Shown: one piece after another, positions 21,611-31,857 of the stretch
Layout: every line of letters begins with the position of its first letter
Position numbering within the stretch: the stretch's first letter is position 1
Assembly: GCA_037127315.1 (NCBI GenBank)
Contig: JBBBDQ010001689.1
Span: 687,501 to 751,500, forward strand
Length of the DNA: 64,000 bases
Source of the DNA: Ascarosepion bandense
Taxonomy: Eukaryota > Mollusca > Cephalopoda > Sepiida > Sepiidae
Direction of reading: 5' to 3'
Notes under the pieces: model-generated
Told to the model about the DNA's origin: nothing
The model's database searches: none
What the model saw: only the letters and a program-made list of their open reading frames with translations
Made by a program: the position numbers and the translations under genes

Positions 21611-21725
21611 TAGAACTGTTCCGCTATATCACAGCTCATCAGTATGTTAAGACATCCGATAGCTTCTAGCTAGTATTGAAACCCGACTGAATTGATATCG
21701 GTCGGCAATTCTATCTCTGAGTTAT
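21611..21725 (-). mobile_element. Element A copy 3, decayed
   Basis: Minus strand: tRNA-like GATAGAATTGCCGACCGATA, GGGTTTCAATAC, then TACTGATGAGCTGTGATATA with GGAA instead of GAAA. The ribozyme core is mutated and stem II is mispaired. Confidence 0.6.
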
Positions 21726-21853
21726 GGCAAAGAAGGGATAATACGTCATCAAAGACGGAGACAGTGAGAACATAGAAATGAACACCTGATTGGTTGATTA
21801 TGAGTTCTGTAACTGAAGAGATCGCCACAGCATATATCAATACTCCTAGCGTA

Positions 21854-21887
<34 letters not shown>

Positions 21888-22024
21888 ATTTTTTTAATTA
21901 CTTAGTTTTTGAAGTTAACATACTTTAAAAAAAACGGTAAACAGTAAAATCAGTTATCGTAAATCTACCACATGGTAGAAACCTAGGTCGCGTAATAACT
22001 CGTTTACAAATGAAGAATATATAT
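21726..22024. other. Unassigned with (TA)n
   Basis: TA run about 21856-21885; otherwise nothing recognised. Confidence 0.5.
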
Positions 22025-22247
22025 ATAGTCATCCGCAGACAGATCTGTTTCGCTGTATCACAGCTCATCAGTACGGTTAGACTCCGATTGCTTTTAACCA
22101 AGGATTGGGACCCAACCAAATTAGCGTCAGTCGGCGAGTTTACCTCTGCGCTATGGGCGCTCGGTAGAAGAAAGCAGACTTTTTAGCGTGTATATTATCA
22201 TTATACCCACCCAATAGCCAGAGTGCTCTAATTCATTACCGAATGAA

Positions 22248-22252
<5 letters not shown>
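22025..22252 (-). mobile_element. Element A copy 4 (best hammerhead)
   Basis: Minus strand: CGTTCATTCGGTAATGAATT, GAGCACTCTGGCTATTGGGT, CCGAGCGCCCATAGCGCAGA-GGTAAAC (A-box region), TTTGGTTGGGTCCCAATCCTT (B-box region), and the hammerhead. (TA)n flanks the 22252 side; ATATATAT the other. Confidence 0.8.
22028..22082 (-). ncRNA. Hammerhead ribozyme motif (type I), copy 4
   Basis: Minus strand, 55 nt: stem I GTC-TAA-CCGTA with TGCGG-AT-GAC (five plus three pairs around an internal loop, one G-T), core CTGATGA and GAAA, stem II GCTGT/ACAGC with GAT loop, stem III ACAGA/TCTGT with no loop, C17 before the cleavage point between 22038 and 22037. Every invariant core base is present. A loopless stem III suggests activity as a dimer, as known for some retroelement hammerheads. 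Confidence 0.8.
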
Positions 22253-22297
<45 letters not shown>

Positions 22298-22394
22298 CCG
22301 GGTGGAGATATGATTTCCTTATCTTACTACTTCCCATAGGAAGTGGAAAGAACGTCAAAACAGGCACTTACAAGTTTGTTTCGGGTTCATATTT

Positions 22395-22660
22395 TTGATT
22401 GTTACTGATCCTGATTTTTCATTTTCTTATTTTATTTATTCATTTAAGTCATTTAATCATTTATATTTTGATATCACATTTTTATGATTTTATTCATCCA
22501 TTTATGTCTTATTTATTCACTTTTAATTGAGTTAAGAAGTTTATTCATTTGTGCATTTTTTTCAATGATATATCACATTTCCGCTTGCCAGTTATTTAAC
22601 ATTTGTACTCGTTCGACTTTTACGTATCCAATTAGTAGATTGCATTCGTGCTTTATTCGA
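22395..22660 (+). repeat. Interspersed ~260-bp repeat, copy 1
   Basis: Homologous along its length to 24262-24515 (ATTCATTTAAGTCATTTAAT, TATTCACTTTTAATTGA, TGTACTCGTTCGACTTTTAC-GTATCCAATT). AT-rich and non-coding. Followed here by an 18-bp minisatellite. Confidence 0.75.
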
Positions 22661-22662
22661 CT

Positions 22663-23012
22663 AAGAGACGAATGTCTGCAAAGAGGTGTAAGTCCGCAAA
22701 GAGACGACAAGCTGCAAAGAGACGTACGTCTGCCAACATACCTACATCTACAAAGAGACGCAGTTTCGCAGAGACGCACATCTGCCAAAAGACGCAAAAA
22801 CTCTACTAAATGTCCTAGCGCTGCAAAGAGACGTATGTCTTTAAAAGAGACGTAAGTCTTCAATATGTTACGTCTACGAAGAAACGTAAGTCTGCAAAGA
22901 GACATATGTAGGCCTGTGAAGTAATGCAAGGCTGCAAAGAGACGTGTGTCTGTTAAGTTATTTACGTCGGTTAGAGTGACGCGCCTCTGCAAAGAAACGT
23001 AAGTCTGCAAAG
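22663..23012. repeat. 18-bp minisatellite (AGACGTAAGTCTGCAAAG)
   Basis: About 19 imperfect units. The same unit occurs at 30685-30965. Frames through it are repeat artefacts. Confidence 0.85.
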
Positions 23013-23249
23013 ATAGTTAAGGTCTGGCGTCGTCCTAACGGAAGAGGGAATTCTTCACACTGAGTACAGATGCATTTCTTCGATAGCTGCCTTTAATCGG
23101 GCCAACGAAATACGTATAGGGCTGAAATGAATTATGGAAAATTAATATTAATCAACTGATGGAACCCATTCTACTCTCAGTCAGCTTTGCTGGTGGTAAC
23201 CTCTAGGGGAGTGACACATTGTGTCTTTTCGGGTTAACATTTTTTTTTA
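23013..23249. other. Unassigned
   Basis: No feature recognised. Confidence 0.4.
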
Positions 23250-23615
23250 TAATCTTTTCACCCCGAGAAAGGCATTCCACTGCCACTATTACGCAGGGGG
23301 TTACATAGGGTGGAAAGTGGTGAGAAAGGATGGTTAGATATAATAAATGTCAGAAGGAGGGTGATAGACGAGTAAGGATACCGAGAATGAGGTTAGGTAA
23401 ATGGTGAGAGTGTTGGGAAAATAGATGAAAGTTAGTGTGATAGGAGGTGTCTATCGACCTTACATTTTAAACTCCTGGAGATTGTAGCTGTTGCGAAAGC
23501 AGGCATGTGAAATGGAATTCCACAGGCGGGAAGCGCAAGAAAGGAAGCTGTTGGAGTAGAAATTACTGTTACATCTTATCTGTTTCACTGTAAAAGGGTG
23601 GGACCTAGCTCTACT
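23250..23615 (-). pseudogene. LINE-J 3' UTR and RT end
   Basis: TCTTTTCACCCCGAGAAAGG tail complement, then the CCACAGGCGGGAAGCGCAAG segment (RTSRLWNSI on the minus strand) and the FHCKRVGPSS region. 5'-truncated. Confidence 0.75.
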
Positions 23616-23941
23616 AACATGAAAAGTAACGGTTATAATGTATCAGTTCCTTGGTCGAATGTTAAGAAATTTTGTTCACTGTCGTCGTAGATAGTATTTC
23701 TTTACAGAATATTATTTATTGGACTAGAGTTCATCTACCTTTATAATATTAATGCCACATATTATCGGATGCTCTTGCTATATATTTAGAGATTATTGAT
23801 AAAAATCAAAAAACTATCTACAATTTTATTGGTCCCGAACTAGCATCTCATGGTAATTCTTTTGATGAATTTTCCGCTAGGGCACTTTGATGTGGTGTGA
23901 TGATTAACAGGCTTGTTTTGTTAGAATAATTAGAACTAAGT
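23616..23941 (+). other. Unassigned; possible coding remnant
   Basis: One plus frame near 23756-23930 is open: SDALAIYLEIIDKNQKTIYN, FIGPELASHGNSFDEFSARA. I do not recognise it; it may be a relic or chance. Confidence 0.25.
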
Positions 23942-23952
23942 ATTAAGCCTTG

Positions 23953-24225
23953 CGTCTACGGCTGTATCGTGTTGCATACACCGGTTCCCATCCGATCACT
24001 GAAGTTAAGAAGCATCGCACCTGGTCAGTACTTAGATGGGTGACCATTTGGGAATACCAAGTGCTGTAAACGTAAGGACCGATAATGGTCCACTGGTTCT
24101 CCAGGTTTTCGGGTTGGGTGCAGGGCTAGCAACCCTGCCCCGAAAAAACAGTTTGTTATAGAAACAGCAACAAAAAGTTGCTGCCCTATGCACCATCTGG
24201 GTATGGTGGATAAATGATGACGATG
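23953..24225 (+). mobile_element. 5S rRNA-derived SINE with perfect target duplication
   Basis: 23954-24072 is an almost full-length 5S-like sequence (GTCTACGGC, TACACCGGTTCCCATCCGAT, CACTGAAGTTAAG, TTAGATGGGTGACC, GGGAATACCAAGTGCTGTAA). A ~150-bp body follows (GGGTGCAGGGCTAGCAACCC, CAGCAACAAAAAGTTGC) ending GGATAAATGATGACGATG. ATTAAGCCTTG flanks it at 23942-23952 and 24226-24236. The duplication shows it is a retroposed SINE, not a working 5S gene. Confidence 0.9.
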
Positions 24226-24261
24226 ATTAAGCCTTGTGTCACATCTAAGCTACGCTTTTTT

Positions 24262-24515
24262 ATTAATCCTGATCTTTCATTTGCTTATTTTATCAATTCA
24301 TTTAAGTCATTTAATTATTGTTATTTTCTATTATATTTTTCTGATTTTATTCATTCATTTATGTCTCATTTATTCACTTTTTATTGATTTAAGAAGTGTA
24401 TTTTCTTCAATAATATATCACATTTCTGCTAAAATAGTTGCCAGTTTTTTTAACGTCTGTACTCGTTCGACTTTTACGTATCCAATTCGTTGTTTGCATT
24501 GACGCTTTATTTTCT
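24262..24515 (+). repeat. Interspersed ~260-bp repeat, copy 2
   Basis: Homologue of 22395-22660, without the minisatellite. Confidence 0.75.
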
Positions 24516-24559
24516 TACTACAAACCAATTATTATTTTTGTAGTCTAGACTTAGTGTTT

Positions 24560-24800
24560 TCGTATCACTTCCCTTTATTACTTTGTCTAACAGTTTCTCC
24601 AGTTCTTCCGCCTACCATCAATACGATACCATCTGTATATCTTATGTTCTTAAAATTGTGCCCAGCAATTATAAATCCTAGCATGACTTCTAGTTTTCAT
24701 AGAATTGCCTCGCTATAATTGTTTTGATGACGAATAAATCCGGTGAGATACAACATTCCAGCATTAATTACCTTGTCTCCAAGAATTTTGGGTTATATAA
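24560..24800 (-). pseudogene. LINE-R RT palm remnant
   Basis: Minus strand: YSEAIL, KLEVMLGFIIAGHNFKNIRY, TDGIVLMV, aligning with GGHNLNNIRYADDTVLIAD at 36 kb. The YADD catalytic box has become YTDG, so it is dead; frames are also broken. Confidence 0.65.
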
Positions 24801-25217
24801 TGCTGCTTTTATGCAATTCCTCTACTTCTATCGTCTGTAATACTGCGATAGTTCAATCCACAAATGTGCTCGCTTTTCAAGACAAATAAAAGTATATCGC
24901 GTATTCTTTCTTTCTTTGTAAAGTTTATTATTGTCAAAACTTTTTTAAAAAGTTCCTTGAAAGACAAACAGTATAGGATTCCTTCTTGTCGATTCACTGC
25001 TGATTTCTTAACTATTATCAGGCATGAAATTAATGAAGCTCTTGACAATAATAATCTGGAGAGAATTATTGCTGTAAATAAGGTGTTGCATAGGGAATTA
25101 CTACACAAACGGACCAGATATTGAAACATTGGAAGTGCTCTTTCAATCTTTTCACTCTGTCAGATCTATAAAGGGCACGCAGGCAAATGTCATAAATCCT
25201 GGTGTCTTGAAATCTAT

Positions 25218-25253
<36 letters not shown>

Positions 25254-25317
25254 TCAGACCAATTTGTTCTGATAAATTATTTACGGGTTTCATGAAGAAT
25301 ATTTAAATTAATATTTT
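24801..25317. other. Unassigned with (TA)n
   Basis: TA run 25219-25252; otherwise no feature recognised. Confidence 0.5.
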
Positions 25318-26360
25318 TTTTTAATTATTTCACCCCGGGCAAGGCGTAAATGCCACTGATGTGCGGGGGGCTACATAACTGAAAGAAAATTAATTAGAGG
25401 AGGGAGAAGAGGATTACAAACTAATTAGGAAGAAGCAATAGAAAGATGAGAATGCAGGTGTAGTGACAGTTGCAAGGGGGGAGAGAAAGGGAAGGATATA
25501 CGGGGTGGGAGAAGGGCTAGAGTCAAGTGGTTAGTAGATGAGTATTGACATTGCATTTAAATTTCTGGAGGTTGTAGCCGTCAGGAAAGCAAGAATATGG
25601 GAGCGAGTTCCACAGGCGTGAAGTGCGAGAGAAGAAGCTGCAGGAGTAGAATTGTCGTTTGCATTTGGCTAACCTGACTGTGAATGGGTGGGACCCAGTT
25701 GCCATTCTGGTTGCACGAGTAAACACCTGTTGAGGAGGCACCAGTGACTTAAGTTCATCTGAGCAGAAGTCATGAAAGTACTTATAGAACAGACAAAGGG
25801 AGGCCACATCTCGTCGGTGGGGAAGTGGCTGTAGTCGAGCCGCCAAGTCAGCACCTATCACGTTACTAACTCTCCTTTGGAGCCTGTCGAGAACACTGAG
25901 GTGAACAGCAGGGGCGCCTGACCATAAATGGCAGGAGTACTCCATGCAGGGTCGAATGGTAGACTTGTATATATGCAGGATGGATTCAGGCGGATAGAAC
26001 GTCCTGGATCGACACAGTGACCCAACCTTCTTAGCAATGGATTTAGCTATGGATTCGATGTAGCAGTTCCATTTGAGATCAGAAGAGAGGGTAAGGCAGA
26101 GAAGGCGCAGTGTATTGCACTCAGGGAGAATCGCTTGGTCCATGCTTATGGGAGGCAGGAGATGTTGCCTAAGACCAAGCTGTTGTTCTTAGACGCATTG
26201 AAGTTGACAAGCCACTTCTTGCCCCAATTCACCACAGAGTGTAGATCCCGTTGAAGGTCAGCAGCGAGATTGTGTCTGTCCGCCATGCCAGATTTCTTAC
26301 TGGAGTATATTGTAGTGTCATCTGCGTAGATGCCTACTTGGGACTTGATATGTCTTAAAT
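25318..26360 (-). pseudogene. LINE-J reverse transcriptase, longest copy (palm to 3' tail)
   Basis: On the minus strand from 26355: KSQVGIYADDTTIYSSKKSG (catalytic YADD, with the two Asp), MADRHNLAADLQRDLHSVVN, WGKKWLVNFNAS, then frame 26143-25523: MDQAILPECNTLRLLCLTLS, SDLKWNCYIESIAKSIAKKV, FYPPESILHIYKSTIRPCME, YSCHLWSGAPAVHLSVLDRL, HRRDVASLCLFYKYFHDFCS, DELKSLVPPQQVFTRATRMA, SFFSRTSRLWNSLPYSCFPD, LQKFKCNVNTHLLTT stop. Then 3' UTR and tail to 25318. It reads as RT catalytic core plus C-terminal domain; fingers and endonuclease are missing, and a frame change sits near 26140-26200. Best family reference in the window. Confidence 0.85.
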
Positions 26361-26393
26361 CTCAATCAAATTTATTGAACTCTCAGTTTTTTA

Positions 26394-26745
26394 TAATTAA
26401 GACATTTTTAATAATTGTCTCATCCGAAGCATGGTCGAACTGCCACTGATGCGCAGGGGGTTACCTAATAAATGAGTAAAGCGAAAGGAGAACAGGTGAC
26501 AGTAGATGTTGGAGAATGGATAAGAGAAGAACGGGAACACTTGTGTATAGAGAGATGCATGAGAGGAAAACCTAATGGGAGAAGACGGATGAGAATCAAG
26601 AAGATAAAAGATGACAGTGGTCGTTGATTTTAACTCTTGCAGATGGTAGCTATCAGGGAAGCAAGAATACGAAAAGCAGTTCCACAGGCGGGAGGTGCGA
26701 GAAAAAGCTGCTAGAGTAGAAGTGTGAGACACGAATTTCGTTTTA
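26394..26745 (-). pseudogene. LINE-J 3' fragment
   Basis: Tail complement at 26394-26470, then FSRTSRLWNCFSYSCFPDSY on the minus strand. 5'-truncated next to the GATA array. Confidence 0.8.
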
Positions 26746-26766
26746 GACAGATATTAACATGCTAAG

Positions 26767-26781
26767 ATAGATAGATAGATC

Positions 26782-26830
<49 letters not shown>

Positions 26831-26888
26831 TGAACACTTTATATATATATATATAAAGATTGTTATGAACATAATGAGCTTGAGATAT

Positions 26889-26932
<44 letters not shown>

Positions 26933-26985
26933 TGAACACTTTATATATATATATAAAAAAGATTGTTATGAACATAATGAGCTTG

Positions 26986-27019
<34 letters not shown>

Positions 27020-27071
27020 TGAACACTTTATATATATATATATAAAGATTGTTATGAACATAATGAGCTTG

Positions 27072-27120
<49 letters not shown>

Positions 27121-27129
27121 TTAAAAGAC

Positions 27130-27173
<44 letters not shown>

Positions 27174-27230
27174 TAGAACACTTTATATATATATATATAT
27201 ATAAAGATTGTTATGAACATAATGAGCTTG

Positions 27231-27276
<46 letters not shown>

Positions 27277-27328
27277 TGAACACTTTATATATATATATAA
27301 AAAAGATTGTTATGAACATAATGAGCTT

Positions 27329-27377
<49 letters not shown>

Positions 27378-27391
27378 GTGATTATTGTGGC

Positions 27392-27449
<58 letters not shown>

Positions 27450-27450
27450 C
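26767..27450. repeat. (GATA)n higher-order repeat
   Basis: Five copies of a compound unit of about 100-120 bp: (GATA)n, GTGAACACTTT, (TA)n, AAAGATTGTTATGAACATAA, TGAGCTTGA. The array ends in two GATA blocks with other spacers. All frames through it are artefacts (YLSI repeats). Confidence 0.95.
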
Positions 27451-27974
27451 AGAGATGTAGCTTTCGGAAGAAATTTGTTTCACTCCGTGTTTTTGTAGAC
27501 GGAAGGGGATTAGTTATTTAGCTATGCCGAATACTTCCAGCAAGTGGGCCGAAACTAGGTCACCAGTTCACGTCAAAAAAATCTGTGGAGACAATCGGAT
27601 ATAGAAATATAGTAAACAGCATATGACTCTAATTCATTAAATAAGAAAATGACATCCAATCGATATATGAAACATTTTAGAACAAAAAAGAAAAAAGAGA
27701 GAGAAGAGAACAGTACTTACTTATTCCATTACAGTACGTGGGGTCGTTTATTGACGCCTATAATTATGTTGTATTAGGAAGTATTAGTAAAAGGAAATAC
27801 AAGGAAAACAAATTGTTTCTTCTCATTTATTAACATGTGGATCAAATACGATCTGGCTGAAATAACTTTAAATTTTCTTTTGGTTATAGATATTGGCAAA
27901 AGTCGGGATTTTATTGGTAGTCCCTGTCTTTCGACTTGCTAACTATCCTCCTTTATAGCAACAAAGGTGGAACA
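27451..27974. other. Unassigned
   Basis: Nothing recognised. Confidence 0.4.
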
Positions 27975-28330
27975 ATTTTCTCAAGGATGAAGGAGATACA
28001 GAAATGTGGTTCTACAGAAGGATACTGAGAATCTCGACGAAAAAGTTTTGGAAAGGACGCAAACGAAATGGAAAATTATACTGAGCATCAGAAAGAGACA
28101 GCTGGGGTTTCTGGAACACGTAATGAGGAAGGAGGGCTTGGAGAATCTAATACTCACAAAACGGATAGAGAGAAAGAGAGACAGCGCGAGAGATGCTTAA
28201 TGTGTTTGAACAAGTGAATGGCGAAAAGGGGTTTGGGAGAGATATCAAGCAGAGGAATGTTAAGTATAACAAAGGATAGGAGCAAGTGGAAGTTCATGAT
28301 CGTCTACGCCCTGAAGAGAGTCGATACATC
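27975..28330 (+). pseudogene. LINE-R RT C-terminus
   Basis: EMWFYRRILRIS, VLERTQTKWKIILSIRKRQL, GFLEHVMRKEGLENLILTKR, IERKRDS, matching the copies at 19.2 and 35.4 kb; small deletions (the WTEHVSND block is lost). Confidence 0.75.
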
Positions 28331-28564
28331 AAGAAGGTGCTGGTATACATACTTATTTGTAGGCTATTATATTGAGACTTTTGGGTTTTACGACAATGAC
28401 CTGTACCACAATTTTTTTTCCAAAACCTCAAAATGCTGCGAAACCAAAACATCCAACTGGAATCTCGATTTCAGTCCTTGTTGTGACCAAGTGAATAGTT
28501 TAAGAAATGACAAAACATGTGTTATAGAAAAAATTGTATATTTAACAGTAAATACAACAGAATA
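28331..28564. other. Unassigned
   Basis: Nothing recognised. Confidence 0.4.
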
Positions 28565-29757
28565 GTATTACACGGTTAGTGCGTGTGTCGGTTGTCTAGC
28601 ATCCAAGCAATTGTTAGTGCGTGTGTCGGTTGTCCAGCGTTCAATCAATTGTTGGCGCGTGTGTGTCGTTTTTATAGCGTCCACTCACTTGTTAGGGCGT
28701 GTGTCGGTTGTCCAGCGTTCAATCAATTGTTGGCGCGTGTGTCGTTTTTATAGCGTCCACTCACTTGTTAGGGCGTGTGTCGGTTGTCCAGCGTTCAATC
28801 AATTGTTGGCGCGTGTGTGTCGTTTTTATAGCGTCCACTCACTTGTTTGGGCGTGTGTCGGTTGTCCAGCGTTCAATCAATTGTTGGCGCGTGTGTGTCG
28901 TTTTTATAGCGTCCAATCACTTGTTAATGCGTGTGTCAGTTGTCCAGCATCCAAGCAATTGTTAGTGCGTGTGTCGGTTGTCCAGCGTTCAATCAATTGT
29001 TGGCGCGTGTGTGTCGTTTTTATAGCGTCCACTCACTTGTTTGGGCGTGTGTCGGTTGTCCAGCGTTCAATCAATTGTTGGCGCGTGTGTCGTTTTTATA
29101 GCGTCCAATCAATTGTTAGTGCGTGTCGATTGTCCAGCGTTCAATTAATTGTTGGCGCGTGTGTCATTTTTATAGCGTCCAATCAATTGTTAGTGCGTGT
29201 GTCGGTTGTCTAGCGTTCAATCAATTGTTGGCGCGTGTGTTGGTTGTCCAGCGTTCAATCAATTGTTGGCACGTGTGTCGGTTGTCCAGCGTCCAATCAA
29301 TTGTTAGTGCGTGTGTCGGTTGTCTAGCGTTCATTCAATTGTTGGCGCGTGTGTCGGTTGTCCAGCGTTCAATCAATTGTTGGCGCGCGTGTGTCGGCTG
29401 TCCAGCGTTCAATCAATTGTTAGTGTGTGTGTCGGTTGTCTAGCGTTCAATCAATTGTTGGCACGTGTGTCGGTTGTCCAGCGTCCAATTAATTGTTAGT
29501 GCGTGTGTCGGTTGTCCAGCGTTCAATCAATTGTTGGCGCGTGTGTCGGTTGTCCAGCGTTCAATCAATTGTTAGTGCGTGTGTCGGTTGTCTAGCGTTC
29601 ATTCAATTGTTGGCGCGTGTGTCGGTTGTCCAGCGTCCAATCAATTGCTAGTGCGTGTGTCGGTTGTCCAGCGTTCATTCAATTGTTAGTGCGTGTGTCG
29701 GTTGTCCAGCGTCCAATCAATTGTTAGTGCGTGTGTCGGTTGTCCAGCGTTCATTCG
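28565..29757. repeat. 38-40 bp minisatellite with dimer and monomer zones
   Basis: About 30 units. Type A: GCGTGTGTCGGTTGTCCAGC, GTTCAATCAATTGTTGG. Type B: CGTTTTTATAGCGTCCACTC, ACTTGTTAGG. A and B largely alternate from 28600 to 29200; after that nearly all units are A. The units are open in several frames, giving false repetitive proteins. Confidence 0.9.
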
Positions 29758-30330
29758 ATTCGACTCTTTTTTTGCCTCCTCTTCTAGTAATTTTATTGTA
29801 ATCGAAAGAGTCCAGCATACAGTCTTTAGAAGGAGAACAACACGACAGTTCGAGACTTTCATAATGAAAATTATGCATGGCACCAAACCTGTTAAGAAAT
29901 ATTTAGACAGCTCTATACAGCCACTTTCTAAAATAAATACCGAAAAAATGATTTGAGCAAGTGAAACCTGAATGTCTTGACAAAGATCTTTCCTTTGAGA
30001 AAGTTGTGGTTTGGCGCTACACAACCACAAACAAAGAACAAAAAATTAATGCAAATGGTATCAATTAAGGACTACCACCAGGAGTAATTACTAAAATGGA
30101 TAGAACCTTGTAATCCACACGACATTCGACACGCCATCAAATAGAAGGTTACGAAAGAGACTCTAATAACTACTTGAAAGAACAATGACAGTTACTGAAC
30201 AATTTTCCTTAAAGACGTGTTTTAAGAGTTTATATAAATATCAGCCGAACTTAGTAGTGGCTGCTCGTTTAGTGAATGCCAGAAATTTCGTTACAGTAAA
30301 ATCGATAATATTCCATTCATATTACAATAG
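29758..30330. other. Unassigned
   Basis: No gene recognised; 30314-30330 is the left target duplication of the next SINE. Confidence 0.4.
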
Positions 30331-30463
30331 TAATAGTGACTTAATTGCGGCACAAGACCGAAAATATTGGGTACCCAGTGAGGATCGAACACACTATTCA
30401 GTTGTAATATGTTCTAGCGCGATACAATTTAACTTGTTAACCATTACACCAGGCAGAGGCGCC
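30331..30463 (-). mobile_element. Short tRNA-derived SINE with 17-bp target duplication
   Basis: Minus strand: GCCTGGTGTAATGGTTAACA (A-box region), GTGTTCGATCCTCACTGGGT (B box), then a ~60-bp AT-rich tail. Flanks CATTCATATTACAATAG (30314-30330) and CATTCACATTACAATAG (30464-30480) differ at one base. Not a functional tRNA: no acceptor or anticodon stem. Confidence 0.8.
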
Positions 30464-30684
30464 CATTCACATTACAATAGATGTTTCAGTTTGTTTGATT
30501 AGTTTTTGAGGCAGTCGTTCCCAACCTGAATTTGCAACTTTTTAGATAATAAAATGTTTTGAGTGTTTTACAAGCTTTCAGAAAATTGAGAATGAAATTA
30601 AGCTAATGTTGTAGTGCTAATCCCAAGAGATAAGATTAGGAGAGTGTAGTCAGATATCACAGCCAATTTGTACCAATTTCAGCA
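30464..30684. other. Unassigned
   Basis: Right target duplication, then nothing recognised. Confidence 0.4.
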
Positions 30685-30965
30685 GAGTCTACAAAGAGAC
30701 GTAAATACAGAGAAAAAACGCGAGATTGCCAAAATACACATGGTTGCCAAAGAAACGTATCTCTACAAAGAGACGTAAGGTTGCAAACAAACTTACGTCT
30801 GCAAAGAGTCGCGTGACGGCAAAGAGGCGTAATTCTAAAAGGACACGTAAATAGCAATAGAAAAAGACGCATGGCCGCTAACAGACGAACCTCTACAAAG
30901 AGACGTCGGTCTGTAAAGAAAGACAAGGATGCAAAGAGAAGTGTGCCTGAAAAGATACACGTCTG
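30685..30965. repeat. 18-bp minisatellite, second locus
   Basis: Same CTACAAAGAGACGTAAG-type unit as 22663-23012, more diverged. Confidence 0.8.
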
Positions 30966-31009
30966 CAAACATAACAGACCATATTATTTTACAGCATACG
31001 TTTTCGTAA

Positions 31010-31857
31010 TTTTTTTTTAATCATTTCACCCCAAACAAGGCAGTTTCACTGCCACAGATGAGCAGGGAGTTACATAGGGGAAAGTGATGAGAAAGAAGAA
31101 CAAGTTATAGGGGGTGTCAGGAAGAGGGTAATAAAATGATGAGAATACTGGTTTGATGGAGATGAAGTGGATCGGGAAAAGAGTTTGAGAGAAAAGATCA
31201 GTGAGATATGAAATGTCTATTGACTTTACATATAAATCATTGGAGTTTGTAGCTGTCGAGGAAGCAAGTATACGGAAGGGAATTCCACAGGTGGGAAGTG
31301 CGAGAAAAGAAGCTGATAGAGTAGAAATTGAGGTTACTTTTTATCGGTTTCAGTGTAAAAGGGGTGGGACCTTTTTATTTTTTTTTAATCGTGTCACCCC
31401 AAGCAAGGCATTCCACTGCCACTATAGTGCAGTGGGTTACATAGAGGGATTGGGTATAGGAAATGTCAGAAGGAGGGTGATAGACGACTTAGGATGTACA
31501 TAGGGAGAGAGTTGGAGAGAGTGGGAGTGAGTTAGTGTGTTAGGAGGTGTCTATTGACCTTACATTTAAACTCCTGGAGGTTGTAGCCGTCGGGGAAGCA
31601 AGCATGCGGTAGGGAATTTCACAGGCGGGAAGTGCGAGGAAAGCCTAGTTTCTAATCTTGTTGCTCGAGTAAATACATACATAGGGGGCACCAGTGAGCT
31701 AAGTTCATCAGAGCAGAAGCCGTGAAAGTATTTGTACAAGAGACCCAAGGAAGCCACATTACGCCGATGAGAGAGCGACTACAGCCGAGCTGCCAAGTCG
31801 AGATCGATCACATTACATATTCTCCGTTGGATTTTGTCAAGAACCCCGAGGTTTCGT
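31010..31857 (-). pseudogene. LINE-J fragment (outer), split by a second LINE-J
   Basis: 31010-31370 carries the tail and RT end up to CTGTAAAAGGGGTGGGACC; the expected continuation resumes at about 31647 (CTAGTTTCTAATCTTGTTGC, then DELSSLVPPMYVFTRATRLE on the minus strand) and runs to 31857. Confidence 0.7.
31371..31646 (-). mobile_element. LINE-J 3' fragment (inner insertion)
   Basis: Poly-T, then GTGTCACCCCAAGCAAGGCA tail complement, 3' UTR and RTSRLWNSLP region, cut at GTGCGAGGAAAG. A severely 5'-truncated insertion inside the copy of the same family. Confidence 0.7.

Noticed and set aside
23756..23930. Open frame with GPELASHGNSFDEFSARA as a gene
   Set aside because: Short, without start or recognisable family; listed only as unassigned.
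23953..24072. Functional 5S rRNA gene
   Set aside because: Flanked by target duplications with a SINE body and tail, several changes in conserved 5S positions, and no pol III T-run terminator immediately after it.
26754..27319. YLSI-repeat frames
   Set aside because: Translation of (GATA)n and (TA)n.
28611..29499. Repetitive VSVVQRSINC-type proteins in all plus frames
   Set aside because: Minisatellite artefact: the same unit is open in several frames.
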